The position numbers and the translations under genes are program-made. The notes beneath the pieces were generated by a model. The model saw nothing but the letters and a program-made list of their open reading frames with translations. It ran no database searches and was not told where the DNA came from. Positions 36,235 to 43,861 of a stretch of 56,197 nt of DNA are shown piece after piece; the stretch's first letter is position 1, and each line of letters starts with the position of its first letter. This DNA is from Pseudoalteromonas denitrificans DSM 6059. GTDB taxonomy: Bacteria; Pseudomonadota; Gammaproteobacteria; Enterobacterales; Alteromonadaceae. The stretch lies in the NCBI RefSeq assembly GCF_900112265.1, contig NZ_FOLO01000036.1, forward strand, positions 1-56,197. The letters run 5' to 3'.

Positions 36235-37035
36235 TTAAATTAAAGGAACTTGTTTATTTGCTTCTAATATTATTGCTTGGCTTAGAAGGTTATTTTCACT
36301 TAAATAGCGTCCGATACTTGTAAATGTTGCAGTATAAATTTTATTTTCATGGTCTCGAGTTGTTACATCAGCCATAAAGGCTTTTCCTAACATCAGTTTA
36401 ATTGGGTTTATTTTAACTTTCTGCGGTTTAAAATAATGTTTAGCATTATTTTTTAATCTATTAATATCAGTTGTTTGATAAATAGATGCATTTATAATAT
36501 CCAGTGTATGTTCAGTACAGTTTTGAAATTGATCATTAAATGGATTTGCAATGACAGAATAGTTTTTGTTATGTAATTGCTTATTTTTACCACTGCTAAT
36601 TATATTGATTATCCTGTTCTGTAGTTCAGGTTTTGGAATAATAATACCTGCTTTTAAGGATTGTACTCCCCAAAAAAAATCGACTGGATAATCAACAATT
36701 AAAGTGCTTTTATCTAATTCACTTACTTTTTGATACAGATTGTGAATTGCATAACCTTTAACTTGCTCATTATTATTTAGAGTGATCTGAGAATAAACAG
36801 CAATAGCAGTGTGCGTAAATTGAATGCCTTTTGGTAAATCTTTTTCTGGCCTACCTGCTCGGGCGATAATAAAAGCGCGTGCACCTTGACTTGCTGCATA
36901 TTTCTCTACTTTTTTTGCAAAAGTCATTATTTTTTCAGGTTCTAAAATTGCTTTTTGCTTACCAGCACTACCAGCTGAACTTAATGCTGGCAGTAATAGA
37001 ATTAAGATGAAAATAAATTGCTTAAAAATATTCAT
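36235..37035 (-). CDS. DUF2145-family periplasmic protein
   Basis: This 266-residue protein has a signal peptide (about 1-22, ending SAGSA). The DUF2145 pattern is clear: 'RAGRPEKDLPKGIQFTHTAIAVYS' (His75), 'GYAIHNLYQ' (His98), 'YPVDFFWG' and 'IANPFNDQFQNCTEHTLDIINASIYQTTD' (Cys173). A conserved His ahead of a conserved Cys resembles the order in permuted papain-like (NlpC/P60-type) enzymes, so a cysteine hydrolase is possible, but that is my inference. Its ATG overlaps the stop of the 105-residue gene by one base, so the two form an operon. A divergent XRE gene lies beyond. The family function is unknown. Confidence 0.8.
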   Translation of the reverse strand: MNIFKQFIFILILLLPALSSAGSAGKQKAILEPEKIMTFAKKVEKYAASQGARAFIIARAGRPEKDLPKGIQFTHTAIAVYSQITLNNNEQVKGYAIHNLYQKVSELDKSTLIVDYPVDFFWGVQSLKAGIIIPKPELQNRIINIISSGKNKQLHNKNYSVIANPFNDQFQNCTEHTLDIINASIYQTTDINRLKNNAKHYFKPQKVKINPIKLMLGKAFMADVTTRDHENKIYTATFTSIGRYLSENNLLSQAIILEANKQVPLI

Positions 37036-37352
37036 TATTGCTCCTTAGTTAATTGCATTGCCATATTTGGAGCTGGATCTTTTGTAATTGTTGTTTCAGT
37101 GATTTCTAAAGGGCCATGGCTTATAGCACTCGTAGCGATACTCGTGCCTACGGATAAACTTGCGCTGCCAACTATCACTAAAGGCACAGCAATTGTAGCA
37201 CTGGCTATTTTTGCTGTTGATGCAAGCCCATGTGTCACTGCCAGTACTGAATGTTTACTTGCTTTGCTCGTATGCTGTGCTGAATTATCAGCCATCACAC
37301 TTGATGCTGTTAAAGATAAAATAAATAAGAATAGTGTTTTAAGTGATTTCAT
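37035..37352 (-). CDS. Small exported protein, partner of DUF2145
   Basis: This 105-residue protein has a signal peptide (about 1-21, ending VMA) and a central Ala/Gly/Ser-rich hydrophobic segment (about 45-75, 'STAKIASATIAVPLVIVGSASLSVGTSI'). That segment could be a membrane-inserting or glycine-zipper-like helix. I do not recognise a named family. The stop overlaps the DUF2145 start (TAATG), showing translational coupling. The Shine-Dalgarno GAGG (just before ATTTACAAT-like spacing to the ATG at 37352) lies in one arm of a hairpin (37360-37382). It is divergent from the XRE gene. Confidence 0.65.
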   Translation of the reverse strand: MKSLKTLFLFILSLTASSVMADNSAQHTSKASKHSVLAVTHGLASTAKIASATIAVPLVIVGSASLSVGTSIATSAISHGPLEITETTITKDPAPNMAMQLTKEQ

Positions 37353-37359
37353 ATTGTAA

Positions 37360-37382
37360 ACCTCGCTTGTTATTGACGAGGT
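37360..37382 (-). promoter_or_regulatory. Hairpin that would mask the Shine-Dalgarno site
   Basis: On the minus strand ACCTCG pairs with CGAGGT across an 11-nt loop. The 3' arm contains GAGG, eight bases before the ATG at 37352. The stem is only six base pairs, so it could open with temperature or ribosome traffic. Regulation is inference. Confidence 0.35.
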
Positions 37383-37487
37383 GAATAATAGTTTTTGGTA
37401 GCAAAACTGTAAACTTAGTTGTTTTTTGTATACTCACTTGCAACTTAAAGTATATTATTACGCTACTTCATTGCCTGTGTATTAATT

Positions 37488-38219
37488 ATGAGCCAAATAA
37501 TTCAAATCAGTAATACCCTAAAACAGTTATTAAGACAGCAGCAAGTGACATATAAGCATATTGCAAAAAATCTTGATATGAGCGAAGCAAATATAAAACG
37601 TATCTTCTCAACGAATAGTTTTACCTTAGAAAGACTAGAAGATATATGTGCTCTAATTAGCATGAGTTTGTCTGATTTATTTTTAATTGCACAAAAACAA
37701 AATAATCAACTGACTCAACTAACCATAGAGCAAGAACAAGAATTAGTTGCAGATACCAAATTATTTTTAGTCGCTGCTTGTGTACGAGATTCGTGGACAT
37801 TTTCTGAGATCGTTGCGCATTATAAAATAGATGAATTTCAGTGCATTCGCTTAATGGCTAAATTAGATAAACTTAAAATGATTCAACTACTGCCTGATAA
37901 TAATTATAAGCTTCTTATTGCCCAAGATTTTAGATGGATAAAAAATGGCCCACTTGAGCGTTTTATGGAAAAAGATGTGATCGCAAAATTTATGTCTTCA
38001 ACATTTGATGCCACTAATAGTTTTCGTTTTTATTTACGTGGTACCTATTCACAATCTTCCATAGATATTATCCAACGAAAACTGAATCAATTGACAAAAG
38101 AGGCTGCAATTTTAAATCAAGATGATGCCGTATTACCGTTAAATAAGCGTCAACATGTGGGATTATTATTGGCAATGAGACCATGGGAGCTCTCATTGTT
38201 CAAGGATTTAAAGCGATAA
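37488..38219 (+). CDS. XRE-type helix-turn-helix regulator
   Basis: This 243-residue protein has an N-terminal Cro/CI-type helix-turn-helix (about 9-65, 'QQVTYKHIAKNLDMSEANIKRIFS') and a longer C-terminal region (about 75-243) without a domain I recognise. Alteromonadales carry similar regulators of this length. It is divergent from the DUF2145 operon, whose first start is 136 bp away, and may regulate it. The effector is unknown. Confidence 0.8.
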   Translation: MSQIIQISNTLKQLLRQQQVTYKHIAKNLDMSEANIKRIFSTNSFTLERLEDICALISMSLSDLFLIAQKQNNQLTQLTIEQEQELVADTKLFLVAACVRDSWTFSEIVAHYKIDEFQCIRLMAKLDKLKMIQLLPDNNYKLLIAQDFRWIKNGPLERFMEKDVIAKFMSSTFDATNSFRFYLRGTYSQSSIDIIQRKLNQLTKEAAILNQDDAVLPLNKRQHVGLLLAMRPWELSLFKDLKR

Positions 38220-38354
38220 TGCTGACGGGTATTTTGAAATAAAAATATATGAGCTCTACGGTTTAAAAGGGTAAGAGGCTGTAGAGCTATTCATGATATT
38301 TTTTGAAACTTTTAATTATGGTATTGAGATACAAAATTAATTTACTTTATATGC

Positions 38355-38765
38355 TTAAGAGCATTTGAAAGTAACGTTAGTTAAATAAGGTTTTCCTAAA
38401 GATGCTTCCCCAATAGCGCTACCTATCGCAACTAATGCTCCTGCATCATCAACATGTCCATCACCAAAAACCCACATAGCCGTACTAATGCCACTCACTA
38501 TATTTAAGTTATGTTTTGATTCTATGTAGCTTTGTTCATCGGTTTCACCTTTATATGATTGCTGTTGATTCACAACAAACATTTTTTTACTTTTTTCTTC
38601 ACAAAAATGACTGGCTTGTTTAAAAGCTTCACGAGTAGCTTCATCTTTTGAAGCCGTTTTTAGTGCGATGTAATGTGTACCACTGGCATCTGGCACAACG
38701 TCATCGTGATGTGCGCAGGCACCTAATAAGCTAGTTAAGAGTGCAATAGAAATAATTTTTTTCAT
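38355..38765 (-). CDS. Putative lipoprotein (136 aa)
   Basis: This 136-residue protein has a lipoprotein signal ending LLGAC (lipid Cys at about 17). The body has 'EATREAFKQASHFCEEKSKKMFVVNQQQSYKG', a pattern found in small outer-membrane lipoproteins of gammaproteobacteria, and one more Cys near the C-terminus (FKCS) that could pair with the one in the helix. I cannot name a family. It is divergent from a second lipoprotein gene 216 bp away. Confidence 0.75.
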   Translation of the reverse strand: MKKIISIALLTSLLGACAHHDDVVPDASGTHYIALKTASKDEATREAFKQASHFCEEKSKKMFVVNQQQSYKGETDEQSYIESKHNLNIVSGISTAMWVFGDGHVDDAGALVAIGSAIGEASLGKPYLTNVTFKCS

Positions 38766-38955
38766 GGTGAAATCCCCGTTGAATATCTGAAGGAGATACT
38801 ATCACTGAGGTTTGCTTTTGTTGCGTAAAAAAATGTTTGAAAATGCAAAATCGACTTACGTTTTATTACAACTAAGAATAGTTTTAGCGACTGGTTTTAC
38901 TAGAGAATATTATAACAAATACTTACAGAAACTTATTTTAGATCTTGTATATTCA

Positions 38956-38972
38956 CTAATAATAATTATTAG
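38956..38972. promoter_or_regulatory. Perfect palindrome next to a Shine-Dalgarno site
   Basis: CTAATAATAATTATTAG is an 8-1-8 perfect inverted repeat. Its last two bases begin AGGAG, the ribosome-binding site of the lipoprotein gene at 38982. It could be an operator or, as RNA, partly mask the site. It is AT-rich, so chance is possible. Confidence 0.3.
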
Positions 38973-38981
38973 GAGAATAAA

Positions 38982-39275
38982 ATGATTCGCTTATTTATTT
39001 TAGTTAGTGTTTTATTATGGGCTGTTGGTTGTGCAGTTATGCCCGTAAATATTGAAGAAAATAAACTGCATTGTGAATTATCGAGCGATAAAAAAACATT
39101 ACGCATTGCCAATGTGGCAGAAGAAACGAACACGTATTACTCGGTTTCAGGGTTGATCTTAAGTCCTATATTAATTCCAACAACAGCCATTATTTCTGGT
39201 AGTTATGTGTTGGTGAATAATGTTTATCATTTTGCACAAAAGAAAATTAAATGTGGTGATGTAAAGGGGAGTTAG
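38982..39275 (+). CDS. Putative lipoprotein (97 aa)
   Basis: This 97-residue protein has a lipoprotein signal ending WAVGC (lipid Cys at about 17). A hydrophobic stretch follows (about 55-80, 'SVSGLILSPILIPTTAIISGSYVLV') and could contact the membrane. The ribosome-binding site AGGAG is well placed. Two further Cys may form a disulfide. I cannot assign a family. A terminator lies just downstream. Confidence 0.75.
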   Translation: MIRLFILVSVLLWAVGCAVMPVNIEENKLHCELSSDKKTLRIANVAEETNTYYSVSGLILSPILIPTTAIISGSYVLVNNVYHFAQKKIKCGDVKGS

Positions 39276-39290
39276 AATTCAATTGTGTAT

Positions 39291-39325
39291 AACCCACAAC
39301 AATATTTTAAGTAGTATTGTGGGTT
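39291..39325. terminator. Terminator between lipoprotein and aspA
   Basis: AACCCACAA pairs with TTGTGGGTT, and the inner bases extend the stem imperfectly. TTT follows on the plus strand. It lies between the convergent lipoprotein and aspA genes. Confidence 0.7.
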
Positions 39326-39336
39326 TAATCATAGGT

Positions 39337-40743
39337 TTAAGCTGGTTGAGTCATTTTGTGTGGTTGTAAAATGTCATCTAATTGAGCCTGGGTTAATAAG
39401 TTTTGTTGTTTAATTAAATTAATAATAGAATCGCCGCTTATTAATGCTTGCTTAGCCACTTTAGTTGCGGCTTCGTAGCCTAAATAGGGGTTAAGTGCCG
39501 TCACTAAACCTAAGCTGTTATCTAATAAATCACGACAACGTTCAGAGTTTGCTGTTATGTCATCAATACATAATGTTCTAAACATATGCATAGCATTGGT
39601 TAATAATGTAATAGAATCTAATATATTAACCGCAATTAAAGGTTCCATGGCATTTAACTGTAATTGTCCAGCTTCTGCGGCCATTGAAATCGCTAAATCA
39701 TTCCCTAGAACTTGATAAGCACATTGACTCACCGCTTCAGGAATAACTGGGTTCACTTTGCCTGGCATAATTGAGCTTCCTGGTTGGCGAGGGGGTAAGT
39801 TAATTTCACTTAATCCAGCTCTAGGTCCCATGCTTAACAAACGTAAATCATTGGCTATTTTTGAAAGTTTAAGCGCCAAACGTTTTAATGTTGCGGAGTA
39901 TATTACAAATGCACCCATATCAGAGCTTGCTTCTACTAAGTCATTGGCTGTGATAAAGCTAATATTAGTTGACTGACACAGAGCATCAATTGCTAATTGA
40001 CCGTAACCGAGTTGTGTATTGATGCCTGTACCAACAGCTGTACCGCCTAAGTTTATTTCTGTTAGTAATCTTGAGGTATTAGTAATGAGTTTTACATCTT
40101 CACGTAAAGTTGAAGCGAAACTTTTAAACTCTTGGCCTAAGGTCATAGGTACCGCATCTTGTAACTGAGTTCTGGCGAGCTTAAGAATGTCGTTAAATTG
40201 TACTGACTTATTAAGAAAACTATCTGCTAATAAAGTAACCTCTGTCAGTAGCTGTTTTTGTTTTAATAAAATAGATAAACGCACTGCTGTTGGATAAATA
40301 TCATTAGTAGATTGCGACATATTTACATCTGTATTGGGATGTAGCTGTTCATACTTTCCTTTTTCAAGCCCCATATACTCTAGACCAATATTAGCGATGA
40401 CTTCGTTAATATTCATATTACTTGAAGTGCCTGCACCACCTTGGATCATATCGATCAAAAATTGGTTGTCATATTCTTTATTAATGATCTTGTTGGCTGC
40501 ATTTAAGATGGCATTGGTTTTATTATTATTTAATAAGCCTTGTTTATTATTGGCTGTTGCGCAGGCTGATTTCACATGTGCTAATGCTTGAATAAGTTCT
40601 GGATACTGTTTTAATTTTTTACCTGATAATTTAAAATTATTCATAGCACGTTGCGTTTGAATGCCATAATAAGCATTGTTAGAAATTTGCATGCTACCAA
40701 GTAAGTCAGTTTCTAAGCGTTTTGTAAGAGAGTTTGGAGCCAT
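39337..40743 (-). CDS. aspA: Aspartate ammonia-lyase
   Basis: This 468-residue protein belongs to the fumarase/aspartase superfamily. The signature loop GSSIMPGKVNP is at 322-332, followed by VIPEAV, the form found in aspartases, and 'MAAEAGQLQLNAMEPLIAVN'. The N-terminal 'QGGAGTSSNMNINEVIAN' and 'HPNTDVNMSQSTND' are the other active-site stretches. It converts aspartate to fumarate and ammonia. The length matches E. coli AspA (478). A LysR gene lies upstream on the same strand, with a perfect palindrome in the 113-bp gap. Fumarase C is the alternative, but the VIPE and C-terminal features favour aspartase. Confidence 0.92.
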   Translation of the reverse strand: MAPNSLTKRLETDLLGSMQISNNAYYGIQTQRAMNNFKLSGKKLKQYPELIQALAHVKSACATANNKQGLLNNNKTNAILNAANKIINKEYDNQFLIDMIQGGAGTSSNMNINEVIANIGLEYMGLEKGKYEQLHPNTDVNMSQSTNDIYPTAVRLSILLKQKQLLTEVTLLADSFLNKSVQFNDILKLARTQLQDAVPMTLGQEFKSFASTLREDVKLITNTSRLLTEINLGGTAVGTGINTQLGYGQLAIDALCQSTNISFITANDLVEASSDMGAFVIYSATLKRLALKLSKIANDLRLLSMGPRAGLSEINLPPRQPGSSIMPGKVNPVIPEAVSQCAYQVLGNDLAISMAAEAGQLQLNAMEPLIAVNILDSITLLTNAMHMFRTLCIDDITANSERCRDLLDNSLGLVTALNPYLGYEAATKVAKQALISGDSIINLIKQQNLLTQAQLDDILQPHKMTQPA

Positions 40744-40821
40744 GATGAACCTTAGGATATGAATGTGATGCTAAGGTAGGTTTTAATGTTCATTTTGACC
40801 AATGCCATTTTTGATATGACG

Positions 40822-40840
40822 TTATGCTGAATCAGCATAA
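40822..40840. promoter_or_regulatory. Perfect palindrome upstream of aspA
   Basis: TTATGCTGAATCAGCATAA is a 9-1-9 perfect inverted repeat. It lies 79-97 bp upstream of the aspA start and 17 bp past the end of the LysR gene. The one-base centre argues against an RNA hairpin and in favour of a protein-binding site. The adjacent LysR regulator is the obvious candidate. Confidence 0.6.
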
Positions 40841-40856
40841 GATGGTTTAACTTAAG

Positions 40857-41747
40857 TTATAGCTGAAACCCCATTAAATGTTGCCAAAGAGGTTCAAGTA
40901 GTTTTTTTTGATCATGATGCCGATAAAGCCTGACTTCTAAAGTGGGGTGCCATTTTTTTTCACCACAAATAGTAAGTTGTTCGTTGGCTAGTTCATCATA
41001 AATACTAAATTCAGGGATCCATGCAATACCTAAACCTTGAATGGCCATCATTTTTAAAGTGTCAGCCATAGGTGCTTCTAATATTTGGCGCATTTTAAGT
41101 ATTTGTCGATTGTTATTTAGTAGCTGATTGACTACACGTCCTAAATAAATATTGTATTGATATGCTAGGAAAGGCACTTTTTGCGAATGGTCTGTTAAGC
41201 TATAGAGTGCTTTTCCATTATCGTCGGGTTTACATACAGGAAGTAGTTTTATTGTACCAAGTAAAATTGAGTCTGCTTGATGCGTTGCCAGCAATGGATC
41301 GCTAAAAGCTAATAAATAGTCACAACTTTTATTACTGAGTAAATTAATGCAGTCATCGGCATCTGCAACTTTTAGGCTGGTATTTATCTGATCATTTAAT
41401 TGATTTAAATGTTGAACCAATAATGGAAATACACCCAATGACAATGTATGGGTTGCCGAAATCGTTAAATCTACTTGTTTATCATCAGCTTTATGTAATT
41501 GATCTAAGCTAAAATCTAATTCGTTTATTATTTTTAGTGCGCTTTGCTCAAATAATAAACCTTCTTTTGTGAGTTTTATTGGTTGATATAAGCGGTTTAT
41601 TAATTTGCAATTAAGATGTGTTTCAAGTGCTTTGATCCTACGACTAAAAGCAGGTTGTGTTATATGCCTAAGTTGCGCGGCGCGCGAAAAATTTTTTGTT
41701 TGCGCTAACATCAAAAAATCTCTTAGCCATTTTGTTTCTACATCCAT
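40857..41747 (-). CDS. LysR-family regulator next to aspA
   Basis: This 296-residue protein has a LysR helix-turn-helix ('KNFSRAAQLRHITQPAFSRRIKALETHLNCKLINRLYQPIKLT', about 17-63) and a substrate-binding domain (about 85-290). The 'WLRDFLMLAQTKNFSRAA' opening is shared with HypT/YjiE-type LysR proteins. It lies 113 bp upstream of aspA on the same strand; its palindromic site is probably at 40822-40840. The effector is unknown. Confidence 0.88.
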   Translation of the reverse strand: MDVETKWLRDFLMLAQTKNFSRAAQLRHITQPAFSRRIKALETHLNCKLINRLYQPIKLTKEGLLFEQSALKIINELDFSLDQLHKADDKQVDLTISATHTLSLGVFPLLVQHLNQLNDQINTSLKVADADDCINLLSNKSCDYLLAFSDPLLATHQADSILLGTIKLLPVCKPDDNGKALYSLTDHSQKVPFLAYQYNIYLGRVVNQLLNNNRQILKMRQILEAPMADTLKMMAIQGLGIAWIPEFSIYDELANEQLTICGEKKWHPTLEVRLYRHHDQKKLLEPLWQHLMGFQL

Positions 41748-42068
41748 ACTTTTTTCATCGTATTAGTTTTGCATATGCTAACGCATGCACTGTTTTACGC
41801 CTAGAGATTTATATTCATCTATATTTGATTGCCACTTAAAATCGGGAGTTAGTTGAATTTGTGGATATCGACTTGTTTAGGTTTAGTTATTTACTGATTT
41901 GAATTCAGTATCAAGTTTTAGAGATTTATTTTCACAACTAAAATTTTCATTTTTTGTATTATTAGCAATCGCTAAAATCGTTACTTTTCTTTGTATTTCA
42001 TCTTGTAAAGGTGAATTAGGCGGGGGATAGTGTCGGATCTGATGATTGTGGTAAAGATTGCATAAATA
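41748..42068. other. Region without an annotated gene; open frame continues after the upstream stop
   Basis: The 321 bp between the LysR start and the small membrane protein gene contain no start codon in a useful frame. However, on the minus strand the frame of the membrane protein stays open past its TAG (42069-42071) for 61 codons, to TAA at 41883-41885. That stretch (41886-42068) includes 'YPPPNSPLQDEIQRKVTIL'. It could be a lost C-terminus after a nonsense mutation, or chance. Confidence 0.35.
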
Positions 42069-42293
42069 CTAATCAGTCCGGTCATCATTATTGTTTTCAT
42101 TTTTTATTGCAATTCTAAAGGCCCAAATAACCAAGGCAATTAAAATAAAAGGTAACAATGCTAAAGAGTACTCAACCCAGGCTGTATTATGAAAAATAGG
42201 TTTCATTAAAAAATGTCCTGCAACCACTAAAACAATAGCCAATAATACGAGTGGAATAATCTTCAGTTCACTTTTGGTGGAATGATTTTTCAT
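42069..42293 (-). CDS. Small two-helix membrane protein, possibly truncated
   Basis: This 74-residue protein has two hydrophobic helices (about 10-30, 'IIPLVLLAIVLVVAGHFL', and about 40-60, 'SLALLPFILIALVIWAF') and a charged tail. I chose the ATG at 42293; a TTG four codons upstream is also possible. It is downstream of the beta-lactamase-fold gene on the same strand, 37 bp away, and may be co-transcribed. The reading frame continues for 61 codons after its TAG, so the gene may have lost its C-terminus. No family is recognised. Confidence 0.55.
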   Translation of the reverse strand: MKNHSTKSELKIIPLVLLAIVLVVAGHFLMKPIFHNTAWVEYSLALLPFILIALVIWAFRIAIKNENNNDDRTD

Positions 42294-42330
42294 CAGGTGT
42301 CTCAATTTATTTTTATATATTTTACCTTAT

Positions 42331-43500
42331 TTAATTTACTAATACAGGTAAAATATGTTGCTCTAAAACTTGGGTTAAGTTTCTTTGTGATCTTTGCTCT
42401 GGTTCATAAGCGCTACCAGTAATAGCTATTACGACATTAATTTTCGGAAATATAAAAATATATTGACCGCCAAATCCATCAGCATAAAAAGTCTCAAGCT
42501 TTTCTCCATTAACATCATAGGATGTCATCCACCATTGATAACCATATCCCCAATTACCTTTGTCGATGATTTGAGTCGTCGATTCATTAACCCAAGCTTC
42601 AGATATTACCTGTTGACCTTGCCACTTTCCTTTATCCAGAAATAATTGACCAAATTTAGCCATGTCTCGGGTATTTAAATATAAACCACTCCCCGTGTGT
42701 AATTGGTCATCTAAAGACCAAGTATCAAAATTTGTGATATTCAAAGGAGCAAATAAGTTTTGTTGCATAAACTCAGTTACGCTTAATCCTGTAGCAAGTT
42801 GTAAAATTCGACCTATGCCAAAGCTTATGCCAGTTGAATAAGCAAAACTTTCACCGGGGTTAGTACCCATAGGTCTGTCTAATAAAAACTGAATGGGATC
42901 ATTATTATTATTCATCTGACTATTTAGGTTGTTAGAGTCTAAATAAGAAACATTCCACTCGTCCCATAAAAATCCGTGGCGCATGGTAAGCCAGTTTTTC
43001 AGGGTTACTTCATTTTTACGGTTATCCCAATTATTATTCAAAGACTTATGTTGAAAATAATCGAATACTTTTACCTCTGTATTTGGGATGAAACCTTGGT
43101 CTATTGCAATACCAATTAATGCACTGGTAAAGCTTTTAGTCACAGAATTAAGGATGTGCAAATTTACATTTTTATTATTACCCCAGTTATCGGTGAAATC
43201 CAATTGTTCTCTAATTTGCTCATAGAAAATTAAACGATTGTTTTTTGCTATTAAAATAGAATCTATATATCGATAGCCGTTTTCATTGTTATTGATGTTT
43301 TTCATCAGAGAAACTAAAGGTGCACTGTCAATATTAAGCTCATTTAGGCTTGCTGTTTGCCAACCGTCATTATTATTGATTGGCTGTTGGTAGGAGTAAG
43401 GAGTTGAACGCTTGTTTTCCTGGTTATTATTATCGGACTCACAGGCTATGAGTTGAAGTAATGGAAGTAAAATTAGAAAATGATATTTTAAAGAAAACAT
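42331..43500 (-). CDS. Serine beta-lactamase-fold hydrolase, lipoprotein
   Basis: This 389-residue protein has a lipoprotein signal ending LLQLIAC (lipid Cys20). It has the class C beta-lactamase/esterase fold: SVTK (nucleophile Ser119, Lys122), a Tyr motif in 'GESFAYSTGISFG' and 'YGYQWWM..' with 'GFGGQYIFIFPKINVVIAIT' near the C-terminus. Such proteins are usually esterases or peptidases that act on D-amino-acid or ester substrates at the cell envelope, not resistance enzymes. Its start lies 85 bp after the terminator of the Fur-controlled RNA candidate on the same strand, so readthrough from that promoter is possible. Confidence 0.88.
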   Translation of the reverse strand: MFSLKYHFLILLPLLQLIACESDNNNQENKRSTPYSYQQPINNNDGWQTASLNELNIDSAPLVSLMKNINNNENGYRYIDSILIAKNNRLIFYEQIREQLDFTDNWGNNKNVNLHILNSVTKSFTSALIGIAIDQGFIPNTEVKVFDYFQHKSLNNNWDNRKNEVTLKNWLTMRHGFLWDEWNVSYLDSNNLNSQMNNNNDPIQFLLDRPMGTNPGESFAYSTGISFGIGRILQLATGLSVTEFMQQNLFAPLNITNFDTWSLDDQLHTGSGLYLNTRDMAKFGQLFLDKGKWQGQQVISEAWVNESTTQIIDKGNWGYGYQWWMTSYDVNGEKLETFYADGFGGQYIFIFPKINVVIAITGSAYEPEQRSQRNLTQVLEQHILPVLVN

Positions 43501-43584
43501 AAGAGTACGAATCAGTGGAACATCTATAAACTATAGTGAGCATTGACGAAACTACGTTATTTTTATTTTCCAATATTAGAAAAT

Positions 43585-43608
43585 AAAAAAGCCCTAAAGG
43601 GCTTTTTT
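43585..43608. terminator. Strong intrinsic terminator
   Basis: AAAAAAGCCC (43585-43594) pairs with GGGCTTTTTT (43599-43608) across TAAA. On the minus strand the stem ends in a U run. There is no protein gene upstream on either strand for it to serve, which supports a non-coding transcript ending here. Confidence 0.9.
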
Positions 43609-43700
43609 GGAGCATTATATCGACCGTCACCGATAAAATTTATGTAGCAAGTAGTTTATAGAGTTATTGATCACCGGAGTCAGGAGGTTGGTAATCAATG
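43585..43700 (-). ncRNA. Candidate Fur-regulated small RNA
   Basis: This is a minus-strand transcript of about 116 nt. A promoter with TTGACT (43730-43735), a 17-bp spacer and GATAAT (43707-43712) predicts a start at about 43700. A perfect Fur box covers the -10 region. The RNA would begin with a hairpin (ATTGATTACC, 43690-43699, pairing with GGTGATCAAT, 43666-43675, one wobble) whose 14-nt loop, AACCUCCUGACUCC, is complementary to Shine-Dalgarno sequences. A small second stem (TATCG/CGATA) and a strong terminator follow. I see no ORF with a ribosome-binding site. By analogy to RyhB and PrrF it should be made under iron limitation. It lacks the RyhB core. The alternative is a leader of the serine hydrolase gene with an attenuator. 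Confidence 0.7.
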
Positions 43701-43713
43701 ATAATGATTATCA
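43699..43713. promoter_or_regulatory. Perfect Fur box
   Basis: TGATAATGATTATCA is the 7-1-7 inverted repeat form of the Fur site without a mismatch. It overlaps the -10 element and the predicted start of the minus-strand RNA, where bound Fur would block RNA polymerase. Confidence 0.85.
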
Positions 43714-43735
43714 GTTAGGTCTTTGTGTTAGTCAA
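43707..43735 (-). promoter_or_regulatory. Sigma-70 promoter of the small RNA
   Basis: The -35 box is TTGACT (43730-43735), the spacer 17 bp and the -10 box GATAAT (43707-43712). This is close to consensus and reads toward lower coordinates. Confidence 0.75.
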
Positions 43736-43861
43736 TACTTTTTATTTTAATGAGTGTTTTATTTCTTCACTTTATTTAATCGTAATCAAAATATTTCAGA
43801 GTTGAAGAGTTTGGTTAAGCAATTAGAAAATCTAAGGTAAAGTTATTCTTTGATATTATTC

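Noticed and set aside
38252..38288. Inverted repeat AGCTCTAC/GTAGAGCT after the XRE gene
   Set aside because: The arms are only eight bases with a 21-nt loop and no T run; too weak to call a terminator.
42331..43500. Antibiotic-resistance beta-lactamase
   Set aside because: The SxxK and Tyr motifs show the fold, but the lipoprotein signal and divergent surroundings point to an esterase or peptidase-like family member, not a resistance enzyme.
43681..43718. Plus-strand AGGAGG followed by ATG and a six-codon frame
   Set aside because: The AGGAGG is the complement of the loop of the small RNA, the spacing is long and the peptide overlaps the Fur box; the minus-strand promoter and terminator explain the sequence better.
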